NCBI GenBank assembly: GCA_017410325.1
Contig: JAFQRA010000031.1
Span: 1 to 64,000 of the forward strand
DNA: 64,000 nt
Direction of reading: 5' to 3'
From: Clostridia bacterium
GTDB taxonomy: Bacteria > Bacillota > Clostridia > Oscillospirales > Acutalibacteraceae
Of the stretch, positions 15,300-23,116 are shown piece by piece. Every line of letters begins with the position of its first letter. Position 1 is the first letter of the stretch. The position numbers and the translations under genes were made by a program. The notes beneath the pieces are model-generated. The model saw only the letters and a program-made list of their open reading frames with translations, was not told where the DNA came from and made no database searches.

Positions 15300-16430
15300 G
15301 CCGATAACGCCTGCAACGTTGGGGCCCATAGCGTGCATAAGCAGGAAGTTCGTCGGGTTTGCCTTTTTGCCTTCAACCTGAGCAACGCGGGCCGCCATGG
15401 GAACGGCGGAAACGCCTGCCGCACCGATAAGGGGATTGACCTTGCCCTTGGTGATGATATACATCAGCTTGCCAAGGAGAACACCGCCTGCGGTGGAGAA
15501 GGAGAACGCAAGCAGACCGATACCGATAATCATGAGCGTATCAAGTTTTAAGAACTGCTCGCCGTTTGCGGTTGCACCGACCGTTACGCCCAGAAGAATG
15601 GTAACGATGTTGCAAAGTGCGTTCTGTGCAACGTCGCTGAGTCTTTCAACAACGCCGCTTACTCGGAACAGGTTGCCGAGCATAAGCATACCGATAAGGG
15701 GAGCAACGCTCGGAAGAATAAGAACGCAGAGAACGGTAACGATAATCGGGAAAATAACGAGCTCTGTTCTGCTGACCTTACGCAGCTGACCCATCTTGAC
15801 CTCGCGCTCTTTCTTGGTTGTGAGCGCACGCATAATGGGTGGCTGGATAAGCGGAATGAGAGCCATATAGGAATATGCCGCAACCGAAATGGGGGCAAGC
15901 AGATGGTCTGCCAGCTTGGAAGCGGTAAGGATTGCCGTGGGGCCGTCTGCACCGCCGATGATGGCGATTGCGGCGGCTTCTGCAGGCTCAAAGCCGAGCA
16001 GAATGGCAAGAATAAACGCAATGTAAATACCGAGCTGTGCAGCTGCACCGAGCAGAAGGCTCGAAGGGTTGGCAAGCAGGGGAGCAAAGTCCGTCATTGC
16101 GCCGACACCCATAAAGATAAGGCAGGGGAAAATACTGCTCTTGACACCGGCGTATATAAGCCTTAAAACGCCCGTGTCGTACCAATGTGCACCCTCAACG
16201 ATGTTGGAGGTGTCCATAAGTCCCGTCGGGTCTGCCATAAGACCTGCCGCAGGGAGGTTAGCAAGCAGCATACCGAAGGCGATGGGCAGAAGCAGCATCG
16301 GCTCGTACTTCTTGACGATTGCCATAAACAGAAGCACGAACGAAACAAGGAGCATAACGCCCTGCTGCCACGTCATAACCGCAAGACCGGAGCTTTCCCA
16401 GATGCCCTGTAAAACACCTAAAAAGTCCAT
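15252..16430 (-). CDS. oadB: Na+-translocating decarboxylase beta subunit (OadB)
   Basis: This 392-residue membrane subunit couples decarboxylation of the carboxybiotin carrier to Na+ export. It has about 10-11 membrane segments and the hallmark motif AIIGGADGPTAIL near residue 155, which includes the Asp used for Na+ binding. GNLFRVSGVVERLSD and GAAGVSAVPMAARV are also typical. GGAGGC precedes the ATG. It is the last gene of oadA-oadG-oadC-oadB. The alpha subunit points to oxaloacetate as substrate. Its 3' end overlaps the convergent mecA-like gene. Confidence 0.95.
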   Translation of the reverse strand: MDFLGVLQGIWESSGLAVMTWQQGVMLLVSFVLLFMAIVKKYEPMLLLPIAFGMLLANLPAAGLMADPTGLMDTSNIVEGAHWYDTGVLRLIYAGVKSSIFPCLIFMGVGAMTDFAPLLANPSSLLLGAAAQLGIYIAFILAILLGFEPAEAAAIAIIGGADGPTAILTASKLADHLLAPISVAAYSYMALIPLIQPPIMRALTTKKEREVKMGQLRKVSRTELVIFPIIVTVLCVLILPSVAPLIGMLMLGNLFRVSGVVERLSDVAQNALCNIVTILLGVTVGATANGEQFLKLDTLMIIGIGLLAFSFSTAGGVLLGKLMYIITKGKVNPLIGAAGVSAVPMAARVAQVEGKKANPTNFLLMHAMGPNVAGVIGSAVAAGFMMLLFQAK

Positions 16431-16448
16431 AGAACCGTATGCCTCCGA

Positions 16449-16877
16449 TTAATATACTGCAAGAACGTCGTCTGTGTTGACAACCGTGCCGTTTGAAACG
16501 AGAATCTGCTTGACTGTGCCGTCAAACTCTGCGGTGATTTCGTTTTCCATCTTCATAGCCTCAAGGATGAAGAGAACGTCGCCTGCCTTGACAGCCTGAC
16601 CCTGGCTTACGAGTACCTTGAGAATTGTGCCGGGCATGGGGCTGATGCACTTCTGACCGTCTGCGCTGGGGGCGGCAACGGGAGCGGGAGCAGCTTCCTC
16701 AGCGGGAGCGGCTGCGGGAGCAGGAGCTGCAACGGGGGCTGCAACGGGAGCCGGAGCGGCAACAGCAACGGGAGCGGGAGCGGCACCTTGAGCTGTTGTT
16801 ACGTTTGTGATAACTGCATCGGTCTCGTTGACCTCTACCTCATAGTTCTTACCGTTAAGTGTTACGATGTATTTCAT
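16449..16877 (-). CDS. Biotin carboxyl carrier protein of the decarboxylase
   Basis: This 142-residue carrier has a short N-terminal strand region ([16 protein letters not shown]), an Ala/Pro-rich flexible arm (about residues 33-75) and a C-terminal biotinyl domain. The biotin attachment site is Lys109 in EAMKMEN. It moves CO2 from the alpha carboxyltransferase to the membrane beta subunit. In some decarboxylases this domain is fused to alpha; here it is separate, as in the glutaconyl-CoA and methylmalonyl-CoA enzymes. It lies 18 bp upstream of oadB. Confidence 0.95.
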   Translation of the reverse strand: MKYIVTLNGKNYEVEVNETDAVITNVTTAQGAAPAPVAVAAPAPVAAPVAAPAPAAAPAEEAAPAPVAAPSADGQKCISPMPGTILKVLVSQGQAVKAGDVLFILEAMKMENEITAEFDGTVKQILVSNGTVVNTDDVLAVY

Positions 16878-16910
16878 TGTTTTTTACCTGTACCTTTCTC
16901 TAAATATTAA

Positions 16911-17495
16911 TTATTCTTCAATAAGCTTTATTGATTTGAAATCGAGCCTTTCGAGCGGAATACCCGTCCGGTGGCTGACAAGTGCCATAATAACTGCGGC
17001 TGTGGGTTCGTCTATACCGTTCCACTCAAGCGCTCTGATTGATTTGAAATCGAGCTTTTCAAGCGGAATACCCGTCTGATAACTGAGCGTTGCCATTACG
17101 ACTGCGGCTGTCGGCTCATCTACGCCGATGAGCTGCAGCGGCTGGTCGAGCAGCTTTATTGATTTGAAATCGAGGTGTTCGAGCGGCTTGCCGATACCGT
17201 GGCTGAGCGAAGCCATAACTGCGGCGGCCGTAGCCTCATCAACTCCGTAAAGCTCAACACGGCTCTGTCCGGAAGCGGACGGAGAAGAAGCGGCCTTTTT
17301 CACAACGCCGTTTCCGCCGATTTCGGCAACGGACTGTGCGCCGTCTTCTTCGCCTTTGTTTGTGAGCGTGCGGATTATACGGGAGAGCAGATATACGAGC
17401 ACTGCAAGCAGTGCAAGCTCTGCCATAACGACAAGAATGCCGACACCGGAAACGAGTAACGCATCAGTCAGACCAAGTGCTTTTCCTGCTAACAT
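16911..17495 (-). CDS. Decarboxylase gamma subunit (OadG-like) with three internal repeats
   Basis: This 194-residue protein has one N-terminal membrane helix (ALLVSGVGILVVMAELALLAV, shortened here) in the OadG manner; OadG assembles the alpha and beta subunits. The C-terminal 115 residues are three tandem repeats of about 36 residues with the pattern GVDEPTAAVVMA-LS--TG-PLE-LDFKSIK. Each repeat looks like a two-helix unit. Classical OadG is under 100 residues and has no such repeats, so this is an extended variant, possibly holding the biotin domain or alpha. AAGGAG in the oadA stop region provides the ribosome binding site. Confidence 0.82.
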   Translation of the reverse strand: MLAGKALGLTDALLVSGVGILVVMAELALLAVLVYLLSRIIRTLTNKGEEDGAQSVAEIGGNGVVKKAASSPSASGQSRVELYGVDEATAAAVMASLSHGIGKPLEHLDFKSIKLLDQPLQLIGVDEPTAAVVMATLSYQTGIPLEKLDFKSIRALEWNGIDEPTAAVIMALVSHRTGIPLERLDFKSIKLIEE

Positions 17496-17502
17496 TGACT
17501 GA

Positions 17503-18894
17503 TCACTCCTTGATTTCCTTTATTGCATATTTGAACGTGTTCTTTTCTCTCTCTTTTCTTGCCTCAAAGAAGGCCTGTGCCTGCTGGGGGAAGGCGATAT
17601 AGGAAAGAACGTCCTCGTCACAGCGTGCGTCCTTGCCGAGTTCTTCCTTAGCGGCCTCAAAGCCGGGCTCAAGAGTGTCTGCAAAGCGGCCTGTGAAGGG
17701 CTTCTCGTCGCCGAGAACGAGCTTCTGAAGCTCCTTGCTTACCTTGCCGGGTGCCTTGCCGTATTCGCCCTTGATATATGCCTTTACTTCCTTGGAGATG
17801 TTCTTGTATCTCTCGCCCAGAAGAACGTTGAACGTTGCCTGAACGCCGACCATCTGACTCATGGGAGTAACGAGGGGCGGATAACCGAGGTCCTCACGCA
17901 CTCTGGGCGTTTCGGCAAGAACTTCGTCGAGCTTGTCGAGCTTGCCCTGTGCGGTGAGCTGAGCAACAAGGTTGGAAAGCATACCGCCGGGAATCTGATA
18001 GTCGAGAGCGTCTGTTTCCGTTGCCATAACAACGGGGTTGAGAACGCCTTCTTCAAGGTACTTTGCGCGAAGCGGCTTGAAGTAGCCGTTGATTTTTGAA
18101 AGAACCTTCGGGTCAAGGTCAACCTTGTAGCCCTGATTCTTAAGTGCGTAAACGAGTGTTTCCGTCGGGGGCTGGCTTGTACCGCCGGAAAGGCTGGAAA
18201 TGGCGGTGTCGATAATGTCTGCGCCTGCCTCAACAGCCTTCTGCAGCGTAATCATGCCCAGGCCCGTTGTGGAGTGTGTGTGAACGACAACGGGGAGCTT
18301 GACTGCGCTCTTGAGTGCCTTGACAAGGTCGTAAGCCTCCTGCGGAGCGAGAATACCTGCCATATCCTTGATGCAGATGGTCTGTACGCCCATCTTCTCA
18401 AAGCCCTCTGCAACCTTTACGTAGCTTTCGATGTTGTGAATGGGGCTTGTGGTGTAGCAGATTGTACCCGAAGCTATAGCGCCGCTTTTGAGAGTCTGGT
18501 CAACCGCTACCTCAACGTTGCGAAGGTCGTTGAGCGCATCGAAAATACGGATTACGTCAATGCCGTTTTCAACGCTCTTGGAAACGAACTTGCGAACTAC
18601 GTCGTCGGGGTAGTGCTTGTAGCCGAGAAGGTTCTGGCCTCTGAGAAGCATCTGGAGCTTGGTGTTGGGACAAGCCTCTTTGATTGTGCGGAGTCTGACC
18701 CACGGGTCTTCGTTGAGATAACGAAGGCAGGAGTCGAAGGTTGCGCCGCCCCAGCACTCAAGCGAGTAGTAGCCCGCTTTGTCGAGCTCGCCGAGGATAC
18801 CCTTGAAATCTTCAATGGGCATTCTTGTGGCGATAAGAGACTGGTTGGCATCGCGCAGAACGGTTTCTGTGAATTGTACTGTCTTCTTTGCCAT
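17503..18894 (-). CDS. oadA: Oxaloacetate decarboxylase alpha (carboxyltransferase) subunit
   Basis: This 463-residue cytoplasmic carboxyltransferase transfers the carboxyl group of oxaloacetate to biotin. It shows the metal and substrate motifs of the pyruvate-carboxylase/OadA fold: TVLRDANQSL near residue 12, ECWGGATFD, MLLRGQN, the Lys of TICIKDMAG, and the metal ligands in HTHSTTG. The C-terminal conserved PYC_OADA region follows (PGGMLSNLV, YPPLVTPMSQMVG). It lacks a fused biotin domain, which is supplied by the carrier gene. GAAAGGAA precedes the ATG. It is the first gene of the operon. Confidence 0.95.
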   Translation of the reverse strand: MAKKTVQFTETVLRDANQSLIATRMPIEDFKGILGELDKAGYYSLECWGGATFDSCLRYLNEDPWVRLRTIKEACPNTKLQMLLRGQNLLGYKHYPDDVVRKFVSKSVENGIDVIRIFDALNDLRNVEVAVDQTLKSGAIASGTICYTTSPIHNIESYVKVAEGFEKMGVQTICIKDMAGILAPQEAYDLVKALKSAVKLPVVVHTHSTTGLGMITLQKAVEAGADIIDTAISSLSGGTSQPPTETLVYALKNQGYKVDLDPKVLSKINGYFKPLRAKYLEEGVLNPVVMATETDALDYQIPGGMLSNLVAQLTAQGKLDKLDEVLAETPRVREDLGYPPLVTPMSQMVGVQATFNVLLGERYKNISKEVKAYIKGEYGKAPGKVSKELQKLVLGDEKPFTGRFADTLEPGFEAAKEELGKDARCDEDVLSYIAFPQQAQAFFEARKEREKNTFKYAIKEIKE

Positions 18895-18964
18895 ATCTTT
18901 TCCTTTCGGAAGATTAAAACTTAACGCAAAAATCTTCCCATTTTAAAAAATTTTATACATCGTT

Positions 18965-18993
18965 ATTTTACCCTTTTTTTGCGTTTAATGCAA
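18965..18993 (-). promoter_or_regulatory. Possible promoter of oad operon
   Basis: On the minus strand TTGCAT and TAAAAT are separated by 17 bp, about 70 bp before oadA. The rest of 18895-19187 is AT-rich with no gene seen. Confidence 0.4.
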
Positions 18994-19107
18994 TGCCTAA
19001 TAGTTAAATTTTAGCATTTTTATACAGCCAAAATTTATTCAATATGTTTAAAGTGCGTAAAATATGCTTGATAATTGTAAACTTTTTATTAAATATTTAA
19101 AATAACA

Positions 19108-19136
19108 TTGATTAATAATAATTATAATTATATAAT
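19108..19136 (+). promoter_or_regulatory. Predicted promoter of YdbC-like gene
   Basis: TTGATT and TATAAT are separated by 17 bp in a very AT-rich stretch, about 50 bp before the start. Confidence 0.5.
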
Positions 19137-19187
19137 ACAACCGTATACGCTTAACGAAGCGACTATTAGTTTAAAGGAGAAATACCA

Positions 19188-19409
19188 ATGCCTGAATTCA
19201 CCTACGAAATCGTTGAAACTCTCGGCACACTTTCCGAAACAGCAAAGGGCTGGACAAAGGAACTCAATCTCATCAGCTGGAACGGCAGAGAGCCCAAGCT
19301 CGACATCCGTGAGTGGGCACCCGAGCACGAGAAGATGGGCAAGGGCGTAACTCTCACAGAGGAAGAGGCTCAGGAAATCCTCAAGATTCTCGGCAAGCGT
19401 TACTCATAA
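19188..19409 (+). CDS. YdbC/PC4-like ssDNA-binding protein
   Basis: This 73-residue cytoplasmic protein is of the YdbC family, bacterial relatives of the eukaryotic coactivator PC4 that bind single-stranded DNA as dimers. The family core is visible: IVETLGTLSETAKGWTKELN, ISWNGREPKLDIREW, and HEKMGKGVTLTEEEA. The length is typical. AAAGGAG precedes the ATG. Strong promoter- and terminator-like signals flank it, so it is monocistronic and may be well expressed. Its cellular role is not settled. Confidence 0.9.
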   Translation: MPEFTYEIVETLGTLSETAKGWTKELNLISWNGREPKLDIREWAPEHEKMGKGVTLTEEEAQEILKILGKRYS

Positions 19410-19443
19410 GCTTCAGCGTTTTTCTACATAATATAATAAAAAC

Positions 19444-19493
19444 GGCTGCGTAAAGTATACTTTTACAGTATGCTTGGCGTAGCCTTGTTTTTT
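19444..19493 (+). terminator. Terminator after YdbC-like gene
   Basis: An imperfect 17-bp stem (GGCTGCGTAAAGTATAC with GTATGCTTGGCGTAGCC) is followed by TTGTTTTTTG. Confidence 0.75.
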
Positions 19494-19571
19494 GCCGTTT
19501 GCCTGTCAAACGGCAGTGAAATAAATCCTTAAGGATTTGTGAAATAACTACAGTCACGAAGAAGGCAAAAA

Positions 19572-19985
19572 ATGAAAAACAACAAATTCAGAATAACGGC
19601 AGTTATTGTCCTTTGGCTGATTACAATTGCTGTACCGTTTATTATTTATAATATTCCGCACGAAAGTCATAGCGGCGGTTTGGTCAGCGAATACTAGGTT
19701 GAGTATAAAGGCGATACTTACAGGTGTATTGATATACACACCGATTTTTCCGAATATGCAAGAAAGGAAAAAATTCGGGCAGGTGTGATGAAAATCTTTT
19801 GGCTGATAAAAGACGAAAACGGGGAAGAGTTTATTTACGTTTCGCAATACGGCGAGAATTTTCTGTGCGAAAAAACAGCAGAAAAAGCCTCTGTTACGAT
19901 TTTAAAAATCATAGTAACAACTATAATTTTAGCTATGCTTTCTGTTTTGACAACGTTATTTGTGTGTAGGATAAAGAAGCGATAA
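19572..19985 (+). pseudogene. Small membrane protein gene with in-frame amber codon
   Basis: From the ATG at 19572 the frame runs 41 codons, meets TAG at 19695-19697, then continues open for 95 more codons to TAA at 19983. The two parts make one sensible protein: an N-terminal membrane helix (AVIVLWLITIAVPFIIY), an outer domain (VEYKGDTYRCIDIHTDF), and a C-terminal helix (TIILAMLSVLTTLFVC) ending in RIKKR. There is no other lesion. Either a recent nonsense mutation broke the gene or TAG is read through. AAGAAGGC is the ribosome binding site. The family is not recognised. The amber codon could derive from CAG, GAG or AAG. Confidence 0.6.
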
Positions 19986-20040
19986 TTACATTTTATTGGA
20001 TTATTAAACCTGTAGTACATTGTAACAACTAAAACTTCAC

Positions 20041-20110
20041 TGTAGGGGCGGCTATCAGCCGCCAGCAAACCGAGCAATATCAGCACGGGCGGATAATATC
20101 CGCCCCTACA
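20041..20110. repeat. MITE-like element with TGTAGGGG terminal inverted repeats
   Basis: This 70-bp element has perfect 11-bp ends (TGTAGGGGCGG / CCGCCCCTACA) and inner hairpins (GGCGGCTatcAGCCGCC and GGGCGGATaatATCCGCCC). It is the same family as 61-139. Non-coding. Confidence 0.7.
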
Positions 20111-20133
20111 AAAGTCAACTTTAAGATGTTACA

Positions 20134-20214
20134 ATGTAGCAGGGGCAATTCACGAATTGCCCGTGGTTTAACGTCATATCCCTTTTACGGCGGTCGATTA
20201 AAAATCGCCCCTAC
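20134..20214. repeat. Second, diverged TGTAGGGG-type element
   Basis: TGTAGCAGGGGCAATT at the left and AAAATCGCCCCTAC at the right enclose about 80 bp with inner hairpins (GGGCAATTC / GAATTGCCC and GCGATTTT-type). It is directly adjacent to the copy at 20041-20110. Together with it, it fills the gene-free stretch 19986-20276. Confidence 0.55.
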
Positions 20215-20228
20215 TTTATACAGATAAT

Positions 20229-20265
20229 AAAAACCTGGCTCACATAATATGAGGCAGGTTTTTAT
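20229..20265. terminator. Terminator of zinc-ribbon membrane protein gene
   Basis: The stem AAAAACCTGGCTCA / TGAGGCAGGTTTTT lies 12 bp past the stop of the minus-strand gene at 20277. Confidence 0.7.
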
Positions 20266-20276
20266 CAATTGCATTT

Positions 20277-21317
20277 TTACATCCGAGAAATGTTGATATA
20301 TGCGTTTATTGCGGAGTTATCGGCGGCAATTTTGGAATGATAAGCGGCAAGTGCGGTATTCTTTTCAATCATTTTATTTGAAGCAATAAGCGTGTCTGAC
20401 TGTTGACAGATTCGTTCAGCAATGCTGTTGCTCTCCAAAATAGCTTCATAAAGAGCATTTTGGTTTTGTCTGATTTGTTCAAGTCTTGAAATTACCACAT
20501 CGAGTTTTTCAATTATTGTTTTATGCAACAATTCATCTTCATATTTATTATAGGCATCAGAAAGCGTAGTGTGTCTGCCCGATTCAAAGTATTCGTACAA
20601 GGTTACAATGGGAATGAGATTTCTGTATTTTGGATAGATTATGTTCAACGAATAGAAATCACTCATTACGGATTCTATTTCTGCTATCTTTCGGTCTATT
20701 TCTGCCTGCTGGGTTTGGAGAAATCCAATTTGTCGTTGTTCGTTTATTACTCTTTTGTTGTCAGCATCAACAGCTTGCTTATATTTCTGACATTGTTGCT
20801 TGTATGTTGACCTGCTGATACAAGCCGCAAATATGCCTACTACCAGACCGGCAGCAACGGCACAGCCTAATGCTATTCCGGCGTTAATAAGCAATTCAGT
20901 GTTGAAAAAGATTAATACAATGGTGATGATGCTCAATAAATTTGCAAAAATATCTCCATCGTTGCTGACAGCGGCTGCAACGACAAACCCGATGAGCAGA
21001 ACTATTACAAAGGCTATTATAAAAAAGATTTTGAATGACTCAAAAGAATCGGATTTCGGTGCACGGAACTCTTTACGAAAACCAAGTTGATTTATTCGGT
21101 TTTGAAGTTGATTTTTTGTTGTGATAAGCGCAAGACGGTTTGTTTCTAATTTTTTAGCGTAGGACAAGTATTCTTTTACTTCGTTGTAGGATGGCTGAGA
21201 GATAAAGTTAGAAGTTGTTGAGGCTGGTGATAAGTTTTGGTTAGAGATATGATATCCGCAACTTGAGCAAAACTGTGCGTTGTCGGGGATATTTGTTCCG
21301 CAATTAATACAAAACAT
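20277..21317 (-). CDS. Zinc-ribbon membrane protein with coiled coil
   Basis: This 346-residue protein starts with a zinc ribbon (CINCGTNIPDNAQFCSSCG, residues 3-21). A basic coiled-coil-like segment and two or three membrane helices (about 105-175, FFIIAFVIVLLIGFVVAAAV among them) follow. Next comes a long Gln/Glu-rich coiled coil (180-230), and the cytoplasmic C-terminus ends in AADNSAINAYINISRM. The family is not recognised beyond the ribbon; such proteins are common in clostridia without known function. GGAG precedes the ATG. It is divergent from the XRE regulator at 21416, which may control it. The DNA is more AT-rich than its flanks. Confidence 0.8.
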   Translation of the reverse strand: MFCINCGTNIPDNAQFCSSCGYHISNQNLSPASTTSNFISQPSYNEVKEYLSYAKKLETNRLALITTKNQLQNRINQLGFRKEFRAPKSDSFESFKIFFIIAFVIVLLIGFVVAAAVSNDGDIFANLLSIITIVLIFFNTELLINAGIALGCAVAAGLVVGIFAACISRSTYKQQCQKYKQAVDADNKRVINEQRQIGFLQTQQAEIDRKIAEIESVMSDFYSLNIIYPKYRNLIPIVTLYEYFESGRHTTLSDAYNKYEDELLHKTIIEKLDVVISRLEQIRQNQNALYEAILESNSIAERICQQSDTLIASNKMIEKNTALAAYHSKIAADNSAINAYINISRM

Positions 21318-21352
21318 CTTTCAAACTCCTTTATTATTGTTTGAAAAATATT

Positions 21353-21389
21353 ATAGGTCAATTTCACCCTAAAGTCAATAGGTCAATTT
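21353..21389. promoter_or_regulatory. Tandem operator-like repeat in divergent promoter region
   Basis: ATAGGTCAATTT occurs twice, at 21353-21364 and 21378-21389 (25-bp period). The second copy continues as a small palindrome (GTCAATTTGAC). It lies between the divergent zinc-ribbon and XRE genes and is a likely binding site of the XRE protein. Confidence 0.5.
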
Positions 21390-21415
21390 GACATAATTAT
21401 AAACGGGTGATGTAT

Positions 21416-21640
21416 ATGAACCGTTTGAAAGAATTGAGAAAAGAAAAAGGTTTAACTCAAATACAAATGCAGTTTTTAACGGGAATTGACCAAAGCGACT
21501 ATTCTAAAATTGAGAATGGAAAGAGATATTATACTTTTGAACAGTGTAAAAGAATAGCTGTTGCGCTTGACACAAGTATGGATTACCTTGCGGGATTGAC
21601 AGATGAAAAGGTGCCGTACCCAAGAAAAAGTAATGATTAA
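21416..21640 (+). CDS. XRE family transcriptional regulator
   Basis: This regulator of about 74 residues consists almost entirely of a Cro/C1-type helix-turn-helix (RLKELRKEKGLTQIQMQFLTG, then DQSDYSKIENGKRYYTFEQ, shown in part). The ATG at 21416 is preferred because GGGTGA lies 6 bp upstream; starts at 21407 (GTG) or 21410 (ATG) would overlap that site. It has no effector domain. It most likely represses itself and the divergent zinc-ribbon gene through the tandem repeats between them. Confidence 0.85.
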   Translation: MNRLKELRKEKGLTQIQMQFLTGIDQSDYSKIENGKRYYTFEQCKRIAVALDTSMDYLAGLTDEKVPYPRKSND

Positions 21641-21650
21641 AAAATTTTTC

Positions 21651-21681
21651 TTGACTTTTACCCAAGGCAGAGTAATAGAAT
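21651..21681 (+). promoter_or_regulatory. MerR-type promoter with 19-bp spacer and dyad
   Basis: TTGACT and TAGAAT are separated by 19 bp. The spacer contains the dyad TTACCC-AAGGCA-GAGTAA (21658-21675). Over-long spacers with a central dyad are the hallmark of promoters activated by MerR-family proteins, and the next gene encodes one. Confidence 0.7.
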
Positions 21682-21704
21682 AATGCCGAAAGGGGGTTAT
21701 CTTC

Positions 21705-23051
21705 TTGAAAATCAAAGAGATAACACAGCTTACAGGTTTAACCGACAAGGCAATCAGGCTGTATATTGAAAACGGTCTGGTTTCGCCCGGCATATCGGAA
21801 GATTACAACGGTAGAAGAAAAATAGACTTTTCGCAGGCTGATGCCGACCGACTGAAAAATATTGCCGTTCTTCGAAAAGCAGGCTTTTCAATCAGCGAAA
21901 TAAAGCAGATAATCTGCGGCGGCGAAGAAGCAGAAAAAACGGTTAAAGCATTTGTTGAAAAAACTAAAATACAAATCGGTCAGCAGAGCGACACGGTGGC
22001 AATACTTGAAAACGCTGATTTTGAGCAGGGAATAACGCTTGAAAATCTTTGCGCCGTGCTTATGAACTCATCGGCCGAAAAATCCGTGCCCAAAGAGGAT
22101 ATGGAAACACCGCCGGGTGAAAGAATAGTGCGGCAGGCTTTCAGCATTATCGGCGTTATCGGTGCGGTTTTAAGTCTGATTCCCGTGGGCTGGTTTATGT
22201 GGAACTGGCTCAGCTATAAGCATTTGAAATTCGATGCGGGAATGATTTTCTGGGCAGCTGTTACCAATATATGCTTTGCCGTGCTTTTCTTTTTATGGCT
22301 CATCCTGTATCGGGGCAACACGGAAAACCGCTTCTTCCGCAGAAAAAAGAAGATGAGAATTAAATCAAATGTTGCAGTTTCGGCTTTGTTAGCGGGTGCT
22401 ATGCCGTTGGCAGTTGTTTGGTTTGCGTTTTGTGCTTGGATTTTCGGCGGAGATATCTACTGTGAAACCGACAGGCCTGAACACTATCTGGACTTTTATG
22501 AAGAAGCTAATTGGATATACAGCCGGGCAATTGAAATATTCCCGCCTGAAATACCGGAGTACGCTGAAAACGTAAAATATTATTACCGTCTGGACGGCGA
22601 GCTGTATGAACTTTTTGCCGAGTGGAGAGTGCCCGAATATACAACTTCCGAAAAAGATATGAAAGAGTTTCTGGAAGAAATACACGGGGATGATTATTAC
22701 GGGCTTTTTGAGGATATGAAAGAACAGAATTTTTATGAAGTGAAAAATATGGAGTACGAAAGAGCAAAGGCAAGAGTTATTGAAACAACCTTGAGCATAC
22801 GTACATATACCGATTTCGATGTTGATGATGAAAACAGAGAGTTTTCAGCTGCAGAGCTAAAATATGAGATAAACAAGATTCATCCCGTAAACAAAGGTGA
22901 CTGGGTGTGCTATTTCTTTGAAGGAGACAACCTGAACGGCTATTGGAGAGATGACTATATGCTTTTTGCTTATAATGATAAAACACAGACTCTGCGCTAT
23001 TTCATATCAAGAAGCGAAAGCGATCCGTATGCGGCACAGTTGGAGTGGTGA
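21705..23051 (+). CDS. Membrane-anchored MerR-type transcriptional regulator
   Basis: This 448-residue protein has an N-terminal MerR DNA-binding domain (residues 1-75: ITQLTGLTDKAIRLYIENGL, then FSQADADRLKNIAVLRKAGF) and a helical linker. Three membrane helices follow (about 142-165, 178-200, 220-245). The outer C-terminal domain of about 200 residues is rich in Asp, Glu and Tyr. A MerR head on a membrane sensor suggests one-component signalling from the cell surface to DNA. TTG is the start, with AGGGGG 8 bp upstream. The promoter directly before it has MerR architecture, so it probably controls itself. The ligand is unknown. Confidence 0.85.
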   Translation: MKIKEITQLTGLTDKAIRLYIENGLVSPGISEDYNGRRKIDFSQADADRLKNIAVLRKAGFSISEIKQIICGGEEAEKTVKAFVEKTKIQIGQQSDTVAILENADFEQGITLENLCAVLMNSSAEKSVPKEDMETPPGERIVRQAFSIIGVIGAVLSLIPVGWFMWNWLSYKHLKFDAGMIFWAAVTNICFAVLFFLWLILYRGNTENRFFRRKKKMRIKSNVAVSALLAGAMPLAVVWFAFCAWIFGGDIYCETDRPEHYLDFYEEANWIYSRAIEIFPPEIPEYAENVKYYYRLDGELYELFAEWRVPEYTTSEKDMKEFLEEIHGDDYYGLFEDMKEQNFYEVKNMEYERAKARVIETTLSIRTYTDFDVDDENREFSAAELKYEINKIHPVNKGDWVCYFFEGDNLNGYWRDDYMLFAYNDKTQTLRYFISRSESDPYAAQLEW

Positions 23052-23089
23052 ACAATTTATTGTTGCGTTAAACCGTAATCTAAACAGCA

Positions 23090-23116
23090 AAAAGCACCCG
23101 AAAGGGTGCTTTTTTA
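23090..23116. terminator. Bidirectional terminator between merR-like gene and hemW
   Basis: The stem AAAAGCACCC / GGGTGCTTTT has a GAAA tetraloop, followed by TTTTAA. It ends both convergent units. Confidence 0.85.

Noticed and set aside
18274-18924. 216-codon plus-strand frame opposite oadA
   Set aside because: Antisense shadow of a strongly conserved enzyme gene.
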